This document shows, in pieces, positions 46,301-54,189 of a stretch of 64,000 nucleotides of DNA. The stretch covers positions 19,822 to 83,821 of the forward strand of contig CAZMNY010000038.1 of the NCBI GenBank assembly GCA_964567745.1, in the 5' to 3' direction. The position numbers and the translations under genes are program-made. This DNA comes from CAZMNY01 sp964567745. Lineage in GTDB: Bacteria; Planctomycetota; Planctomycetia; Pirellulales; Pirellulaceae. The notes beneath the pieces are model-generated. The model saw only the letters and a program-made list of their open reading frames with translations. It was not told where the DNA came from and did not search any database. Within the stretch, counting starts at the first letter, position 1. Every line of letters starts with the position of its first letter.

Positions 46301-49300
46301 TCGAATCAACTCGACCCAGGCCATCGGCATAGTCCAAGTCGAGCGTAACGGATGCATGGAAGGGTGAGCCCGGCACAGAAGCAGTCGTGCTCGCCTGAGT
46401 TGAATCGAAGTGCAAGTCAAGTTCGTACCAGTCGACGTCCAATTCGTCGGGATTGATGGCCGTCCCAATGGAACCGCTGATCGACAACGTGCCGCGTTCG
46501 GCGTTGAGCAAGTTGCCCACTTTCGTTGCACTTGCCGCCGTGTTGTTGTTGTCCGTTCCGTCGGCGTTGATCACCTCAGCCGCTTCGCCTTGCAGCGGCG
46601 AGTGGGTCGGATGGCCGAGGACTTCGATGCCGTTGGTGGCATATCGAATGTCGGCGAACTGAACGTTGGAGCCAGCGAATTCATCGACTTCCTGAAGTCG
46701 AATCTGCATCTGGTATCCACCGCTCGTCAGGCCCGCGCCGAGATCGTTGATGTCACCGCTATTCGAGCGAACTCGAACATAATATGTGTTTCGCGTACCG
46801 GGCGTTCCATGCAAGACAACTCGCATACCGGCGTCGCGGGGGTTCGTGGTCCAGCTATCCGCTATGTCGTACTGCGATTTTTGCAGCGGGTTCACATGGT
46901 TGTCGGGGAGCACGCTCGAGTCATTGAACAGCAAGGCCGGCGTAGCCTGTTCGTCGGCTGAATTGATCGTCCGAGCAAGCACACGGTTGTCGGCGTCGAT
47001 CAGTTCGATCACAGTGTCGACCGAGTGGGTCGAGCGATCGATATCGAGCCAGATTTCCGTTCCTGCCGTCGCGTTGAACGTATACGTGTCGATGTCGGCC
47101 GGATCGCTGAGCAGACCCTTGACCTCGAAACCAAGTCGCAACGTCTCGTCACTCCCTTTTTCATGCGGAGCGAGTTCACCGAGGAACTCCGCGTTGTCGG
47201 CATCAAAGTTCGGGCCGGGCGAAAGCACGTCGCCAGCTTCCAATTCCGTCGCCAGGACAAAGTTGCGGTCGTGTGCGTACTGGTCAATCTTGACACTACG
47301 CCAGTCGCCGGGAGTCCCGTCGTCGCCGCCGCCCGCTTGGGCGACGATCTGAGTCGAAAGAATGTTACTGAAGCTAGTCGTGTCAAAGCCGCCGAGCGAG
47401 ATCGAGTCGATGTCGCCGACGATTCCCGTCGTGTCGTGCGAAAGGTTCGCGTAGTCCTGAATCGTATTGAAGAATCCGCCTGTAAGCCGGCCGCCGGGGC
47501 TCTTCGTAAATCCGCCAGCACCATCGGCGACGAAGGCGTTACCGATTGAATCGAGCGCCAACGCGGCGATGTTCTGAGAGTCCTCGATGGAAACGTCAAC
47601 AATGGCTTCCAACACGACGTCGCCAGCTCGAAGACGAGTGAACGTGTTTCCGTAGTCCAAGGTCGGGTCGAGAATCGCAGCGCGGTCTTCGTCCGTCACC
47701 AAGATAAAGAACTTGGCCGCATCTTCACGCAGCGAGTAATTGTCGAGACCGAAGTGAATCGCTTCGTAGCCGTCTTCGGCAAAACCGGATTGAGTCAGGG
47801 TGTCGATACCGACAGCGAACTCGGCAGGCGTGCCAAACAGCGCGCCGCCGGGACCGAGCGGAACGGTTCCGGCAAAGTCGTTGAACCCGCCAAATTCAAC
47901 CAAACCATATCGGTTGATTCCGAGAGTGCCGTCGCCAACTCCGGAACCGACAAAAGCAGATTCCAAATCGTTGATCAACTGCTTCGAGAACTGCTGAGCC
48001 GTAAACATCGAACCTGAATCGTCCATCAGGACGACAACATCGGCGAAGCCAACGCTTTGGACGATGCCCGCACAGGCGCCACTGTTGACAGTGTCAACGT
48101 TCGGTCGGCCATCCGGCGTGAAACCGGCACCCACCGTGCAATCGTCGATCGACGTCAAGATCACCGGCGAGCTCGGTTGGCCGATCACGCTAAGTCGACC
48201 GCCGACGCGGTCATTGATATCGAGAGGTCGGCCGGTCGCCGTGAATCCGGCGTTCGGTCCGTCAAGCTTGACGACCAAGCTCTCGGTCGTCTTGCTCTCT
48301 AAGGTGAGTCCGCCGAAGGTGTGAAAATCGGGCACATTGATTTCGTTCTCCAGCACGTGAACGATGTTGGTGTCGTCCCAAACGCTTTCGGTTGTCAATG
48401 TTCCGCCGCGAACAACGAGGCCGTCGATCTCGTTCAGGTCGAGCTCGTTGCCGTCCACCAGCGGACCTTGGTTACCTGGCGAAGCATCGTAGATATTGAC
48501 ATCGCCTGTCGTTCGACCGGTATCGGAGACTTCGAGGTGGTTGAGCGAGTTGGCGTCGATACTGATAGCCGGGCCGTCGCTCGAAACGATCGTGTTGGCA
48601 ACGATAACAGGCTGGGCGCCGCGAACAAAGATCGTCGTGGGCACGTTGAAGCCGCGACCGAATCGCGTTCCGCCGCCGGGCTCCACGCCGTCGCCGTTGT
48701 GCTCGAACGTCGAATTGGCGATACGAGCTTCCGCCTGTCGTACTTCAATCGTATTGAAGCTGCGGAATTCGCCTCCGATGCGAGTCGAACCACCGCCGTA
48801 CGAGAAACGAGCGTTGTCGATATGCAAAGTGGAGAGGATATCGCCGTAAATACCGGCCCAGTTGCCTGGCTCGGCCGCGACTTGGCCGCTCAGGTCGCTG
48901 GTGCTAAATGTACCGCTGGCGCCATATCGTTTGTCCAATGTCGACGTGAAGATAACTTCTCGCCCGTCGACGCCTTCCGCGATGAACTGACCGTCCATCT
49001 GAACGTCAATGATCGCTGATTGTAGCTTGACGACCGTTCCCGCATCGACTCGTAGACGAGCGTCCAACCTAGCTCGAAGACTCTGAACGAACTCGACCAA
49101 CACGCCGCCTTCGGTTGTTCCATCGTCGTCATAAACCGTGTCGTTGGCATTGATCTGCTCGACCAGATTGTAAGAGCCCACATAGACCGTATTGGGCGTG
49201 AACGGATCGCTACGATAAATGCGTCGAGCGACAAAACCGCTGCCAACAGGTACGCGAGGTAGTTGGTCGAGCCGTACACCGTCGTCGCCAGCGGCGATGA

Positions 49301-52300
49301 CAACGTCGCGAGTCGCGGCGGACGCCGGACCTTCGTTGCCTTGTGCGTCGACGAAAACAACTTTGTAACTGTAGGCGAAGCCAGCCAACAGTGGCGTTGC
49401 GCCACCTTGAATTGACGAGTTGAGTCGAACCAAGCCGACTGGAGGCGAATCGTCTTCCGCCAAGGGACCGCCCGGCGTTCCGGCAATCTCCAAGTTCTCA
49501 CGGACGACGTGCACAATGTCGTTATCGTTCCAACGACCGGAAACCGTCAGCTGCTCTAGCGTCTGTCCGGCCGGATTGTTAATTCGAACAAACAAGCCGT
49601 TGATTGAGTTGTCGACAATGTAGTTACCGTGAACATCGGGGCCAATACGCGAGTAGTCGGACGTGAACGCGCCGGGCAGTTGGAAGTCTGTCGAGTGGAA
49701 GTTCGACTCTTCGAAGCTGTTCGGGTTCGCCGAAATCGCCGCTTCGGCGCTCAGCTGGATCGAGTTGTACGTGATCGCGGGACGAATGTCGGTCAACTGA
49801 ATCGGTGCAATGTTCTCTTCCGTGCCATCGACCCGAACGTTACCGCCGCCGTAGTGGAACGAAGCATGGTTGACGTAATTCAAAAACGCGCCGACCTCTT
49901 CGTAGTCGAAGCGATTCGCATCGTCTTTGTCGATTCGAGCACGGAAATCCAAGCCGCCCCAATCGCTTTGTCGGGGAACGGGGGGCGAGCTATCGGGATT
50001 GTTGTCCTGGCCAATTTCCGAATCGTGAAGCGACGTAAAGAAGACATTGCCTTCGATCGGTTGATTTTGGGCGTCAACGATAATCTCGCCCGCCGAGTCA
50101 AACATGCGAGGCACGCCGAAGACTTGAAGAGCACTACCGCTTCGATCGACGTTGGGCGTGGTGCTTCCGATACCAATTCGAGCTCGACGCATCTTGAAGA
50201 TCGCGTTGGCGTCGACCTGAACGGTCACGCCGCGGGGAATATCAAAGGTGGCGCCGTCATCAAGTTCGATACCGTTTAGGCCGCTGAATCCGATATCGTA
50301 CGAGAGATTGTCCTCAAGCGTGGTGACATCGCCATCGGCACCGCCGTTGCCCACGATTCGAAGAATGTCGCCCGCTTTCGCGGAATTGAAACTGAGTGGA
50401 TCAATTGCGTCGTCAAGGTTGCGGAACGGCGCATCGATCGTACCGTCAAATACAAGACCAGTCGCCGCCTTGTCGACAAAGACCGTTCGCGGCGCGCCGG
50501 GCGCAGCTTGACTCGATTCCGTTGCTGCTCGGAACCAGAAGTTAAACGTACCGCCGGGGACACCGTCGCTGTCGCCGTCGAGCGGAGTTGATCGGGTCAA
50601 CGCATCGGTGCCGGGAAGGCTCTCATTGTCGGCATCGACGATCGCGTTGTCTGCATCCGGTCGATAGTTGAATCGCAAGTCGTACTCGCCATCGGTCACG
50701 CCGCCGAATCCGCTGTCTTCGATCGCGGGATCGTACTGGTCGTTGCCACTGGCGCTCACGCCTAGATAGTAGACGCCGGGAGTCAGCGAAAGGTTCAGGT
50801 ACGAATCATTGCTGAAGTAGTCGTCGTTTTGAGCGACGAGAACGCGTTCGCCGGAATCCGGATCTTCGCGATACAGAGTGAGGTACGTGTCGAGCAGGCT
50901 AGGATTCTCGGATCGCTCGGCAATTGTCTCGGCTGAGAAGACGCCATTGTCCGTGACCTCAAATCGGTAGAGGTCGATATCTTTGCTCTCCGGCCGATGC
51001 ATGTACTGGCCGTGGAAAATGTCGTGGTCGCCAGGGAAGACGGGTTCCGCACCCTGCCCAAACGCGAGTGCCGGCTCTTCACCTTGCACGGTGCCCGGTG
51101 GCAGGTCGTAGCTGTGGCCCAGGCCAAGCAAGTGGCCAATTTCATGAACCGCCGTTTGGAACCAAGGGCCGCCGAACTCGTCGTCGCCCGGATTCTGGAA
51201 ATCGACCAGATCCATGATGGCCATGCCGCCGCCCGCGACTCCAAGCACCCCGCCAAAGCCGCTAACCAATCCCAAGCCGGCCAAGTCGCCGGTGACAATC
51301 GTCAATCCTTGGTCGGGCGACTCGATGAACTGCACGCCAAGTTGCTCGCCGTAAATTCCAAAGATAGCGCGAGCCAGCTCTTTTTCGTTTTCCGTAATGG
51401 CGTTGTGCAGCGGCGAAGAAGGCGTGCCGCCGTAAACGTCTTGGAAGTTGTAGAGAATCGTCTCAATGCCAACATTACTGTCAGCGCCGGCCAGGAAGTG
51501 CGATTCAGGGCTGGTAAACTCGATAAGATCGTCGCGGTGACCAGGTTCATCGACGGCGCCTGGCAAAGGCAGCTCAAACGCCTGGCCAACGTTGGTGATC
51601 TCTTGGCTGACAATCAAGCCTTGAGTTCGCTTCAACATCCCGCCCGTGGTCAGGTCGAAGCCGACGCTGACGTCGTTATCGAGAAAGACTTCTGTCCCGG
51701 ACTGTGTCGCCGTCACGGTGAATGCAGGGGTATTGTTGACCGCGTCATCGATGGCCGTCTTAACGAGTTGAGCCATCTGCGTTGGGGTGAATCCCGGGTT
51801 AAAGGGAACCGGGGCGTTGCCTGCAGTCACGCCAGGGACGCCGCCCAACACATCTTCGAACTCGAACGTTACCGAGTTGCCGGCATTGTCTGTGATCGTG
51901 AATTTGTCTTCGTCAACGAACTTGTTGCCGGGCCCCGAGTTGGTTCGAACCATCGTCAGAATCGCGCCGGTTTCAAAGCTGCCATCCAAGTTCAGCGCGG
52001 TGGCGAAGCTCGATCCAGGATCAGGGCCGACAGCCAGCGTCGCCGGCGCCAAAGGCTGACCTTCGTCCGTGCCGATTCGCAGCCGGAATGTTCCATCGCC
52101 GCCCGCCAAATCTTCCAGCGGCGAATTGAAACGCAAAATGGCCAAGTGCTTGACCGCGTCATAGACCACCGAGTCGGGCGTGAAAATGTCGTCGTCCGTG
52201 TTGCGCGCCGTGTCCTGAGTCACCATCAATTGATAGAACTTCGGATCCTCGGCCGTGGCCGCATCCAACGTGTCCTCATTGAAGTAAACGTGGATTTCAT

Positions 52301-53549
52301 CGCGTAGCTGTTGCAAGTCGCCTTGGGCGTTGCGAGTGACTGGTTGAGGCACAACCGATTTGATCTTGGCGCCAAGATCCAATTGAAACTCGAACTGAGT
52401 GTCGACGCCTTCGTTATAAGCCTCGCCCGAAATGTTGCGCAACGCGACTTTGACCGAACTGTCGCCGCCAAAAGTGTCGAGGCGATAAGTGTCGTCCGGA
52501 AGCGTCTCTGAAAAACGCATCACGACTTCGTTCGGCAAGTCGCCGATACCGACGTAACCCGGAACGATCGGCACGTCATTCGCGCCGCTCAAAACCAAGC
52601 TCGCCTGAGGCGTGATGGTGATGTTCGAGTCCGCGTCGCCGACGTTCAAGGCGGCTCGGACCAACACCGAAGAATCGGGGTCGTTGTTGATCGCCGAAAT
52701 CAGCTGCCGCGCGGTTGTTTCATTGCCAGGATTCGTGTTCAAAGTCACGTCGATCACATCGTCCGTGACCGAGATCAACGGCGAGCCCGCTCCGCCGAAA
52801 TCGGCTCGCGAGAAATTGATCGTCAGACCATTGCCTTCGATGCCCGTTTGGACCGCTTGAAAACGGACCTCGAGCGCTGTGCCCAACCCAAAATTGGCCG
52901 TCGCACTGGCCGCGTTGGCGCCGGAAAGGAACAAGGGAGAGTAGCTCTGGTCGCCTGTGACCACCGAACTGAATGCGTTGCCTCGAAGCACACTGGAGGT
53001 GATGAGCGCGCGGACGTCTGGGTTGGCGTTAAGCGCGTTGCGCAGCGCGAAAGCGGTCGTGCGATTAAACGCGTTATTGTTCAGCTGAACTGTGATGATC
53101 CGGCCAGGCAACACATCGACGAGCGGTCCCGAAGCCGAACCGAGATCTTCTTCGGAGAAATCGAGCCGAATGCCCTCGCCCGATGGACCGGAGTTGGCCG
53201 CGGCAAACTCGAGAACGACCGTTCCGTTGGTTCCGAGGTCGGAAATCGCGTTCGCATGCTCGAATTCACCGTCGAATCCGCTGCGAGTGAGCTGGATGCC
53301 CGCCAGCGATTGCGGATCAATCGCCGAAGAATCATCAAAACGGAAATGCAATTCTCGCAAATCCGTGTTGCGGATGTCGTCCGGCAACAGCAATGAACCG
53401 TCCGCAGGCTGCACGCCTATCAGGTCAAACGCCAGCAGGCGCCGATCCTCGAGTTGCTCCATAAGCATTCGCCGATCTTGGCGTCGCTTGGACTGCAACT
53501 TACGTTGACGGAAGGAGTTAGAAGACGTTCGCGAGCGGCGGATGGTCAT
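37344..53549 (-). CDS. Giant (about 5,400 residues) exported metzincin/VWA/PPC/beta-helix/dockerin protein
   Basis: The ATG at 53549 (MTIRRSRTSSNSFRQRKLQS) is preferred, because the basic stretch and MEQLEDRRLLAFD motif follow. Domains by residue: beta modules 1-700; metzincin site HEIGHLLGLGHS from His802; pre-peptidase C-terminal-like domains near 870-1000; right-handed beta-helix segments; a VWA domain with MIDAS DDSGSM at about 1843; more PPC-like domains (DVDLVSFDLDAGDDYSI type); another beta-helix segment (NNILFDNGGGGIRFAG); and a GEVED domain near 5110-5200. Dockerin repeats DVTGDTLILADD and IDTNNDGLANVSDA lie at about 5210-5290, with GGGEGESRGEGE after them. The acidic tail ends DERDDFFATL. 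About ten copies of an unassigned module with a DGVxxxxxFEFD-like core are scattered through it. It is probably a surface adhesin/protease; function is unproven. Confidence 0.85.
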   Translation of the reverse strand: MTIRRSRTSSNSFRQRKLQSKRRQDRRMLMEQLEDRRLLAFDLIGVQPADGSLLLPDDIRNTDLRELHFRFDDSSAIDPQSLAGIQLTRSGFDGEFEHANAISDLGTNGTVVLEFAAANSGPSGEGIRLDFSEEDLGSASGPLVDVLPGRIITVQLNNNAFNRTTAFALRNALNANPDVRALITSSVLRGNAFSSVVTGDQSYSPLFLSGANAASATANFGLGTALEVRFQAVQTGIEGNGLTINFSRADFGGAGSPLISVTDDVIDVTLNTNPGNETTARQLISAINNDPDSSVLVRAALNVGDADSNITITPQASLVLSGANDVPIVPGYVGIGDLPNEVVMRFSETLPDDTYRLDTFGGDSSVKVALRNISGEAYNEGVDTQFEFQLDLGAKIKSVVPQPVTRNAQGDLQQLRDEIHVYFNEDTLDAATAEDPKFYQLMVTQDTARNTDDDIFTPDSVVYDAVKHLAILRFNSPLEDLAGGDGTFRLRIGTDEGQPLAPATLAVGPDPGSSFATALNLDGSFETGAILTMVRTNSGPGNKFVDEDKFTITDNAGNSVTFEFEDVLGGVPGVTAGNAPVPFNPGFTPTQMAQLVKTAIDDAVNNTPAFTVTATQSGTEVFLDNDVSVGFDLTTGGMLKRTQGLIVSQEITNVGQAFELPLPGAVDEPGHRDDLIEFTSPESHFLAGADSNVGIETILYNFQDVYGGTPSSPLHNAITENEKELARAIFGIYGEQLGVQFIESPDQGLTIVTGDLAGLGLVSGFGGVLGVAGGGMAIMDLVDFQNPGDDEFGGPWFQTAVHEIGHLLGLGHSYDLPPGTVQGEEPALAFGQGAEPVFPGDHDIFHGQYMHRPESKDIDLYRFEVTDNGVFSAETIAERSENPSLLDTYLTLYREDPDSGERVLVAQNDDYFSNDSYLNLSLTPGVYYLGVSASGNDQYDPAIEDSGFGGVTDGEYDLRFNYRPDADNAIVDADNESLPGTDALTRSTPLDGDSDGVPGGTFNFWFRAATESSQAAPGAPRTVFVDKAATGLVFDGTIDAPFRNLDDAIDPLSFNSAKAGDILRIVGNGGADGDVTTLEDNLSYDIGFSGLNGIELDDGATFDIPRGVTVQVDANAIFKMRRARIGIGSTTPNVDRSGSALQVFGVPRMFDSAGEIIVDAQNQPIEGNVFFTSLHDSEIGQDNNPDSSPPVPRQSDWGGLDFRARIDKDDANRFDYEEVGAFLNYVNHASFHYGGGNVRVDGTEENIAPIQLTDIRPAITYNSIQLSAEAAISANPNSFEESNFHSTDFQLPGAFTSDYSRIGPDVHGNYIVDNSINGLFVRINNPAGQTLEQLTVSGRWNDNDIVHVVRENLEIAGTPGGPLAEDDSPPVGLVRLNSSIQGGATPLLAGFAYSYKVVFVDAQGNEGPASAATRDVVIAAGDDGVRLDQLPRVPVGSGFVARRIYRSDPFTPNTVYVGSYNLVEQINANDTVYDDDGTTEGGVLVEFVQSLRARLDARLRVDAGTVVKLQSAIIDVQMDGQFIAEGVDGREVIFTSTLDKRYGASGTFSTSDLSGQVAAEPGNWAGIYGDILSTLHIDNARFSYGGGSTRIGGEFRSFNTIEVRQAEARIANSTFEHNGDGVEPGGGTRFGRGFNVPTTIFVRGAQPVIVANTIVSSDGPAISIDANSLNHLEVSDTGRTTGDVNIYDASPGNQGPLVDGNELDLNEIDGLVVRGGTLTTESVWDDTNIVHVLENEINVPDFHTFGGLTLESKTTESLVVKLDGPNAGFTATGRPLDINDRVGGRLSVIGQPSSPVILTSIDDCTVGAGFTPDGRPNVDTVNSGACAGIVQSVGFADVVVLMDDSGSMFTAQQFSKQLINDLESAFVGSGVGDGTLGINRYGLVEFGGFNDFAGTVPLGPGGALFGTPAEFAVGIDTLTQSGFAEDGYEAIHFGLDNYSLREDAAKFFILVTDEDRAAILDPTLDYGNTFTRLRAGDVVLEAIVDVSIEDSQNIAALALDSIGNAFVADGAGGFTKSPGGRLTGGFFNTIQDYANLSHDTTGIVGDIDSISLGGFDTTSFSNILSTQIVAQAGGGDDGTPGDWRSVKIDQYAHDRNFVLATELEAGDVLSPGPNFDADNAEFLGELAPHEKGSDETLRLGFEVKGLLSDPADIDTYTFNATAGTEIWLDIDRSTHSVDTVIELIDADNRVLARTINSADEQATPALLFNDSSVLPDNHVNPLQKSQYDIADSWTTNPRDAGMRVVLHGTPGTRNTYYVRVRSNSGDINDLGAGLTSGGYQMQIRLQEVDEFAGSNVQFADIRYATNGIEVLGHPTHSPLQGEAAEVINADGTDNNNTAASATKVGNLLNAERGTLSISGSIGTAINPDELDVDWYELDLHFDSTQASTTASVPGSPFHASVTLDLDYADGLGRVDSNIYVFDDNAGSPGNLVLVTNDSNIIDDLPAALENLDGDDLSRGSFGTADPYIGTIMLPAAGSVSSGRYYIAVTSEASLLVQMNQFTTANPDNELLRLEPVNSLQRIVEDHIDTSNGSNIAEDAIVLDFVHGGSEVEYFLSDLTLFVQEDAGTDRNRLSTVNPFTGEFVGTVGTWGVNVDDIAVRPDDGFIYGFTNPEFGLRSDATVGNYLQIDPRLDTTNALATIIGDDGIETSIPDDDNSQRAFSSDGSQNGSGVWFEALDYGRAGTNIGSNPDINLYAIGNRRDFGSQWTENILYAFNEDTGAGDGNDRTRADSDNPFDRLYFGAGTQIRERARLDTTVDPVNNDRNTLIFPEATFVDLTTTTRLIGDQSSPGGLADPRVTFGVDTNGDLNPDFSFEFNSGPDVNFDHTPAGNLTIRDGDFFRLDGARYEFDTGTVIVVTATDSPGSPAGIAFNDGDTIVITDNKTSTTDTRTFEFNDLDAPGGAPPGGHILINFRKSDNQAAMISSIMGAINGASAFNVIAANDGARISLINESSVAANVATVSSNGLATEGVPDGIGNVIPVEEVMNRIEFGDAIVAAFQNFTVNASHDGTRLNFSGADTGDFSFLETNRPGIFEDTGADGATTSGFISIPYNAADGPSDLAAAAFQAVSSNTTLGVTQLLSGISFTDGNVQLVDVDEPPLIVGGTAPGGTITGMTFVGAGLNRMFAVSDTGGLFEITNFRTATPPLGPAMGDTKADYVESASALRFAGPGGAAVQFQGLTSVPHQYAGELLESGFLNDIGGQANYYSDILIGIDQGGRMYAFNTAGELQPIFVDGQSVIETGLRNVDGLDFGPNTFNPWHITENRKDDAGHGIEAAFDGSRPAAGGEGSLYFGYPGPNNSNYVPQITNSMDLVGGMQGAVESEPFSLVGYSPSDTPVVYYNYFVDTQNKNHLAEMQDSVRTYLSGEDGVWHLLATNNSARGAIDEYDPESLALTTFASPQDILDKYSLQADVQEHFDINDGGAPVSWRQARIDISPFAGLDNLRLRFEVSTGGDFGLGDARFAGQQLRLLPGNRYRDGQTFTVTDDNGFGGPTTTFEIDSGITLVVPPTEFIDDEDSFEIHGLFFEFDSNGSTINPTATTIPFSTAQSAAEVAQTISQALVGLNYTTTADLFASEPSNDAIGGLDTGLQGGSDRFLAFGFIGDNPNFTFNPEIDVDLMELNLNAGDVVDMTVNAESIGSGLNAYIRVFDAVGNELDFSDDVNGTDPMLTFTIPSTGTYYLGISDSTNASYDPNVPGTGFGITTGNYEVEIVVNGFAGVMPHLADHRVNLEGASRVIGTGLPASFVEGSLGINSDVRVLTHSDMSAADVRDSIAQALADTYANGLRSAIKTYDSVVVMLGHNIISQDVGPLGLVELGVSNPHDPSQGINIPSMGDFFSDYTASTDPAGNNGAMLKVRDNDFEGVYIDDIIIGFAERGELATGGTSNESFTGVTVTSAALANYTLEARRAEVIGQSVDPDALALFRAFDTNDRISQDVQVVMPNGWEILEGDTISVSDGVDTVVFEFENEEFLNGVVQGNEPILYNVFDDSIVISRNFRDAVNSSSVQSVLAITAGLSDGTIAGTTSSSNKVNLFGETVIVDLFGPGIDENNDTLATANDTGIAGDGRFKAASLIGDHNSSNDVDLVSFDLDAGDDYSIELATSDANFFGLVRIFDSVGTELAQGFSFFGGPVNFIAPADGTYYAGVSGFFNTVYDPQVEGSANGGQFTGAYTLDIRPSNSLANSIGLVEFDDFGDENTHRDQGQMILESNVIRESAQFAINVGPGLRDRNDLAPAAGSLPHSGPVRTTLQVNDANLIPGVVVQNNILFDNGGGGIRFAGEGDPDGNSPLPFGRLVNNTVFGGTTGILIEDGASPTLINNILADTGTGISIDASSSTTVLGGNLFSGNGTHTNTGDLGSNAIDLDASANQDLFLDAAGDLFYLQEGSLAVDSGVDQFSDRPGLVSVKNPLGITVSPLLAPDTDGFGQLRGDDPGSPNLNSSGRNVFADRGALDRADFAGPVARLIVPRDNDADGFDFDQSLTSVLTSQILSGFSIQLFDGLEPIDPQNGVGIDDTTVRTNQVTVLRDGERLIDGIDYRFSYAATNNTVRLTPIAGIWAPNHTYTVELANSDSHVPKAPNGAQVVDGEKFTITDDLGNVVDFEFESGYVATIQETFTLIAPEFGGGVNGVTDRESFVVDGVTFEYDNNGSVAAGSTPITFTSLSTQNDLADAIVSALIDEGLGLSPRHIGDGRVHLGGNALTQVDISGAPTMTSSGSLTGGVTDGEFFTVDDGVNLAIYEFDSGNGTSQDGAVAISITAGDTYEEIADFMVTAITSGSSGLSPVHFGEGRIHIGGGRVHTVDMTNTNLILTGSPGVEPEFGIRVPAVAGVPQGFADGQIFSIGDGVNLPVVFEFDDDENAVPGRQVIEFDVANSTLDDIANLIVTAIANVGLGLNPSHDGDGFITLVNASTAHFLDVSSSPLLQLGQPGVPGAVPIVFIPDESFTAQQMAVEIAAAIDGSDLEGVGTTVRDDEILVTGVADITGIIETFVEGISDLAGNVLQPNQVTDETRFRITIGSGEDYGDAPTVSTNGSGYPVLESEDGARHKVDVAFTLGQAIDVDVDGQPTANATGDDTDSGTNDEDGLVGIFTPDGQGGQLNNTLLVGVAGTVQIEVKGVSASKPGFVDAWIDFNGNGIWEPSEKIADSVQYTADGVHDLSVNPPGTTITGDLVARFRLSRAGGLDPIGPAPDGEVEDHIIPVTHTEWHNGVTPGDVTGDTLILADDPLRVINFLAKYFAGGGNQSVVLPASGVYTPGNGDPPVVAANGNQIDTNNDGLANVSDALLAIAAFRDAFNAQNGGGEGESRGEGERAYSSLGASQSIVAPTPLSYEQAESTRRDEKGEVVRIKPTEVEFQLQQPADAMDDGLVGDQRSSTLEEALDDIAFDVDESLGETDERDDFFATL

Positions 53550-54189
53550 GAACCAAACCCTAAGAAAAGCAATTGGACGTGTCTGTTCCTGGCCTCTGGG
53601 CACAGCATTCAGCTTGGATGCCGACGCTTTAGACGCCACGAGCCCCAAAATAATTCCCTGAAAACCTCAGAATCGCACAGTCAAGACAGGCAATTTAGTA
53701 AGTACAGGTAGACTCCTGGCGTCGAATGCCACGTAACCTTGGATTGTAATTGAGATGAGCAGGAATGCAATCAAAAACAACGGGCGGGCGTGGCCACGCG
53801 AAACCACTTTCGCTGACTGATGTTACATCGGCATTTCGACGTCCGAGAATTGCTCGAGCCAAGCCGAACCGGCGGTTGTCGAATCAGCAATAAACTGTTC
53901 GGGCGAAACAACTTAACGAATGAGGGCGGCCCGGAATCTTGCGGGCGTTTACGCCCCGCACAGGCAGCTCGCCGTATCTTGTTAATCCCTAACGCCTTAT
54001 GGAGTCAGAATCGGCACAATCGCGACGGCCCGCAGCTCCCTTACGCGAGCTCAATTCGACCGCGTTTTAAATCACAGTTCGCCTGTATGAATTACCGAGA
54101 AAAAGTCAAACGCTAGGGAATCTGCGCTATCTCGGGCGGCGTTCGATAAAGACCGCGGCTGGACGCCTCAGCCAGGCCTGAAAAAGCCC
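53550..54189. other. Intergenic region upstream of the giant gene
   Basis: 640 nt with no supported gene. A short inverted repeat GCGGGCG-TTTA-CGCCCCGC lies at about 53941-53959. Nothing else recognisable; the giant gene promoter should be in the first 150 nt. Confidence 0.45.

Noticed and set aside
50997..52307. 436-codon plus-strand open frame within the giant gene
   Set aside because: Antisense shadow; the sense strand encodes recognisable metzincin and PPC-like domains.
53941..53959. Short GC-rich inverted repeat as a terminator
   Set aside because: No gene ends nearby and no T tract follows.
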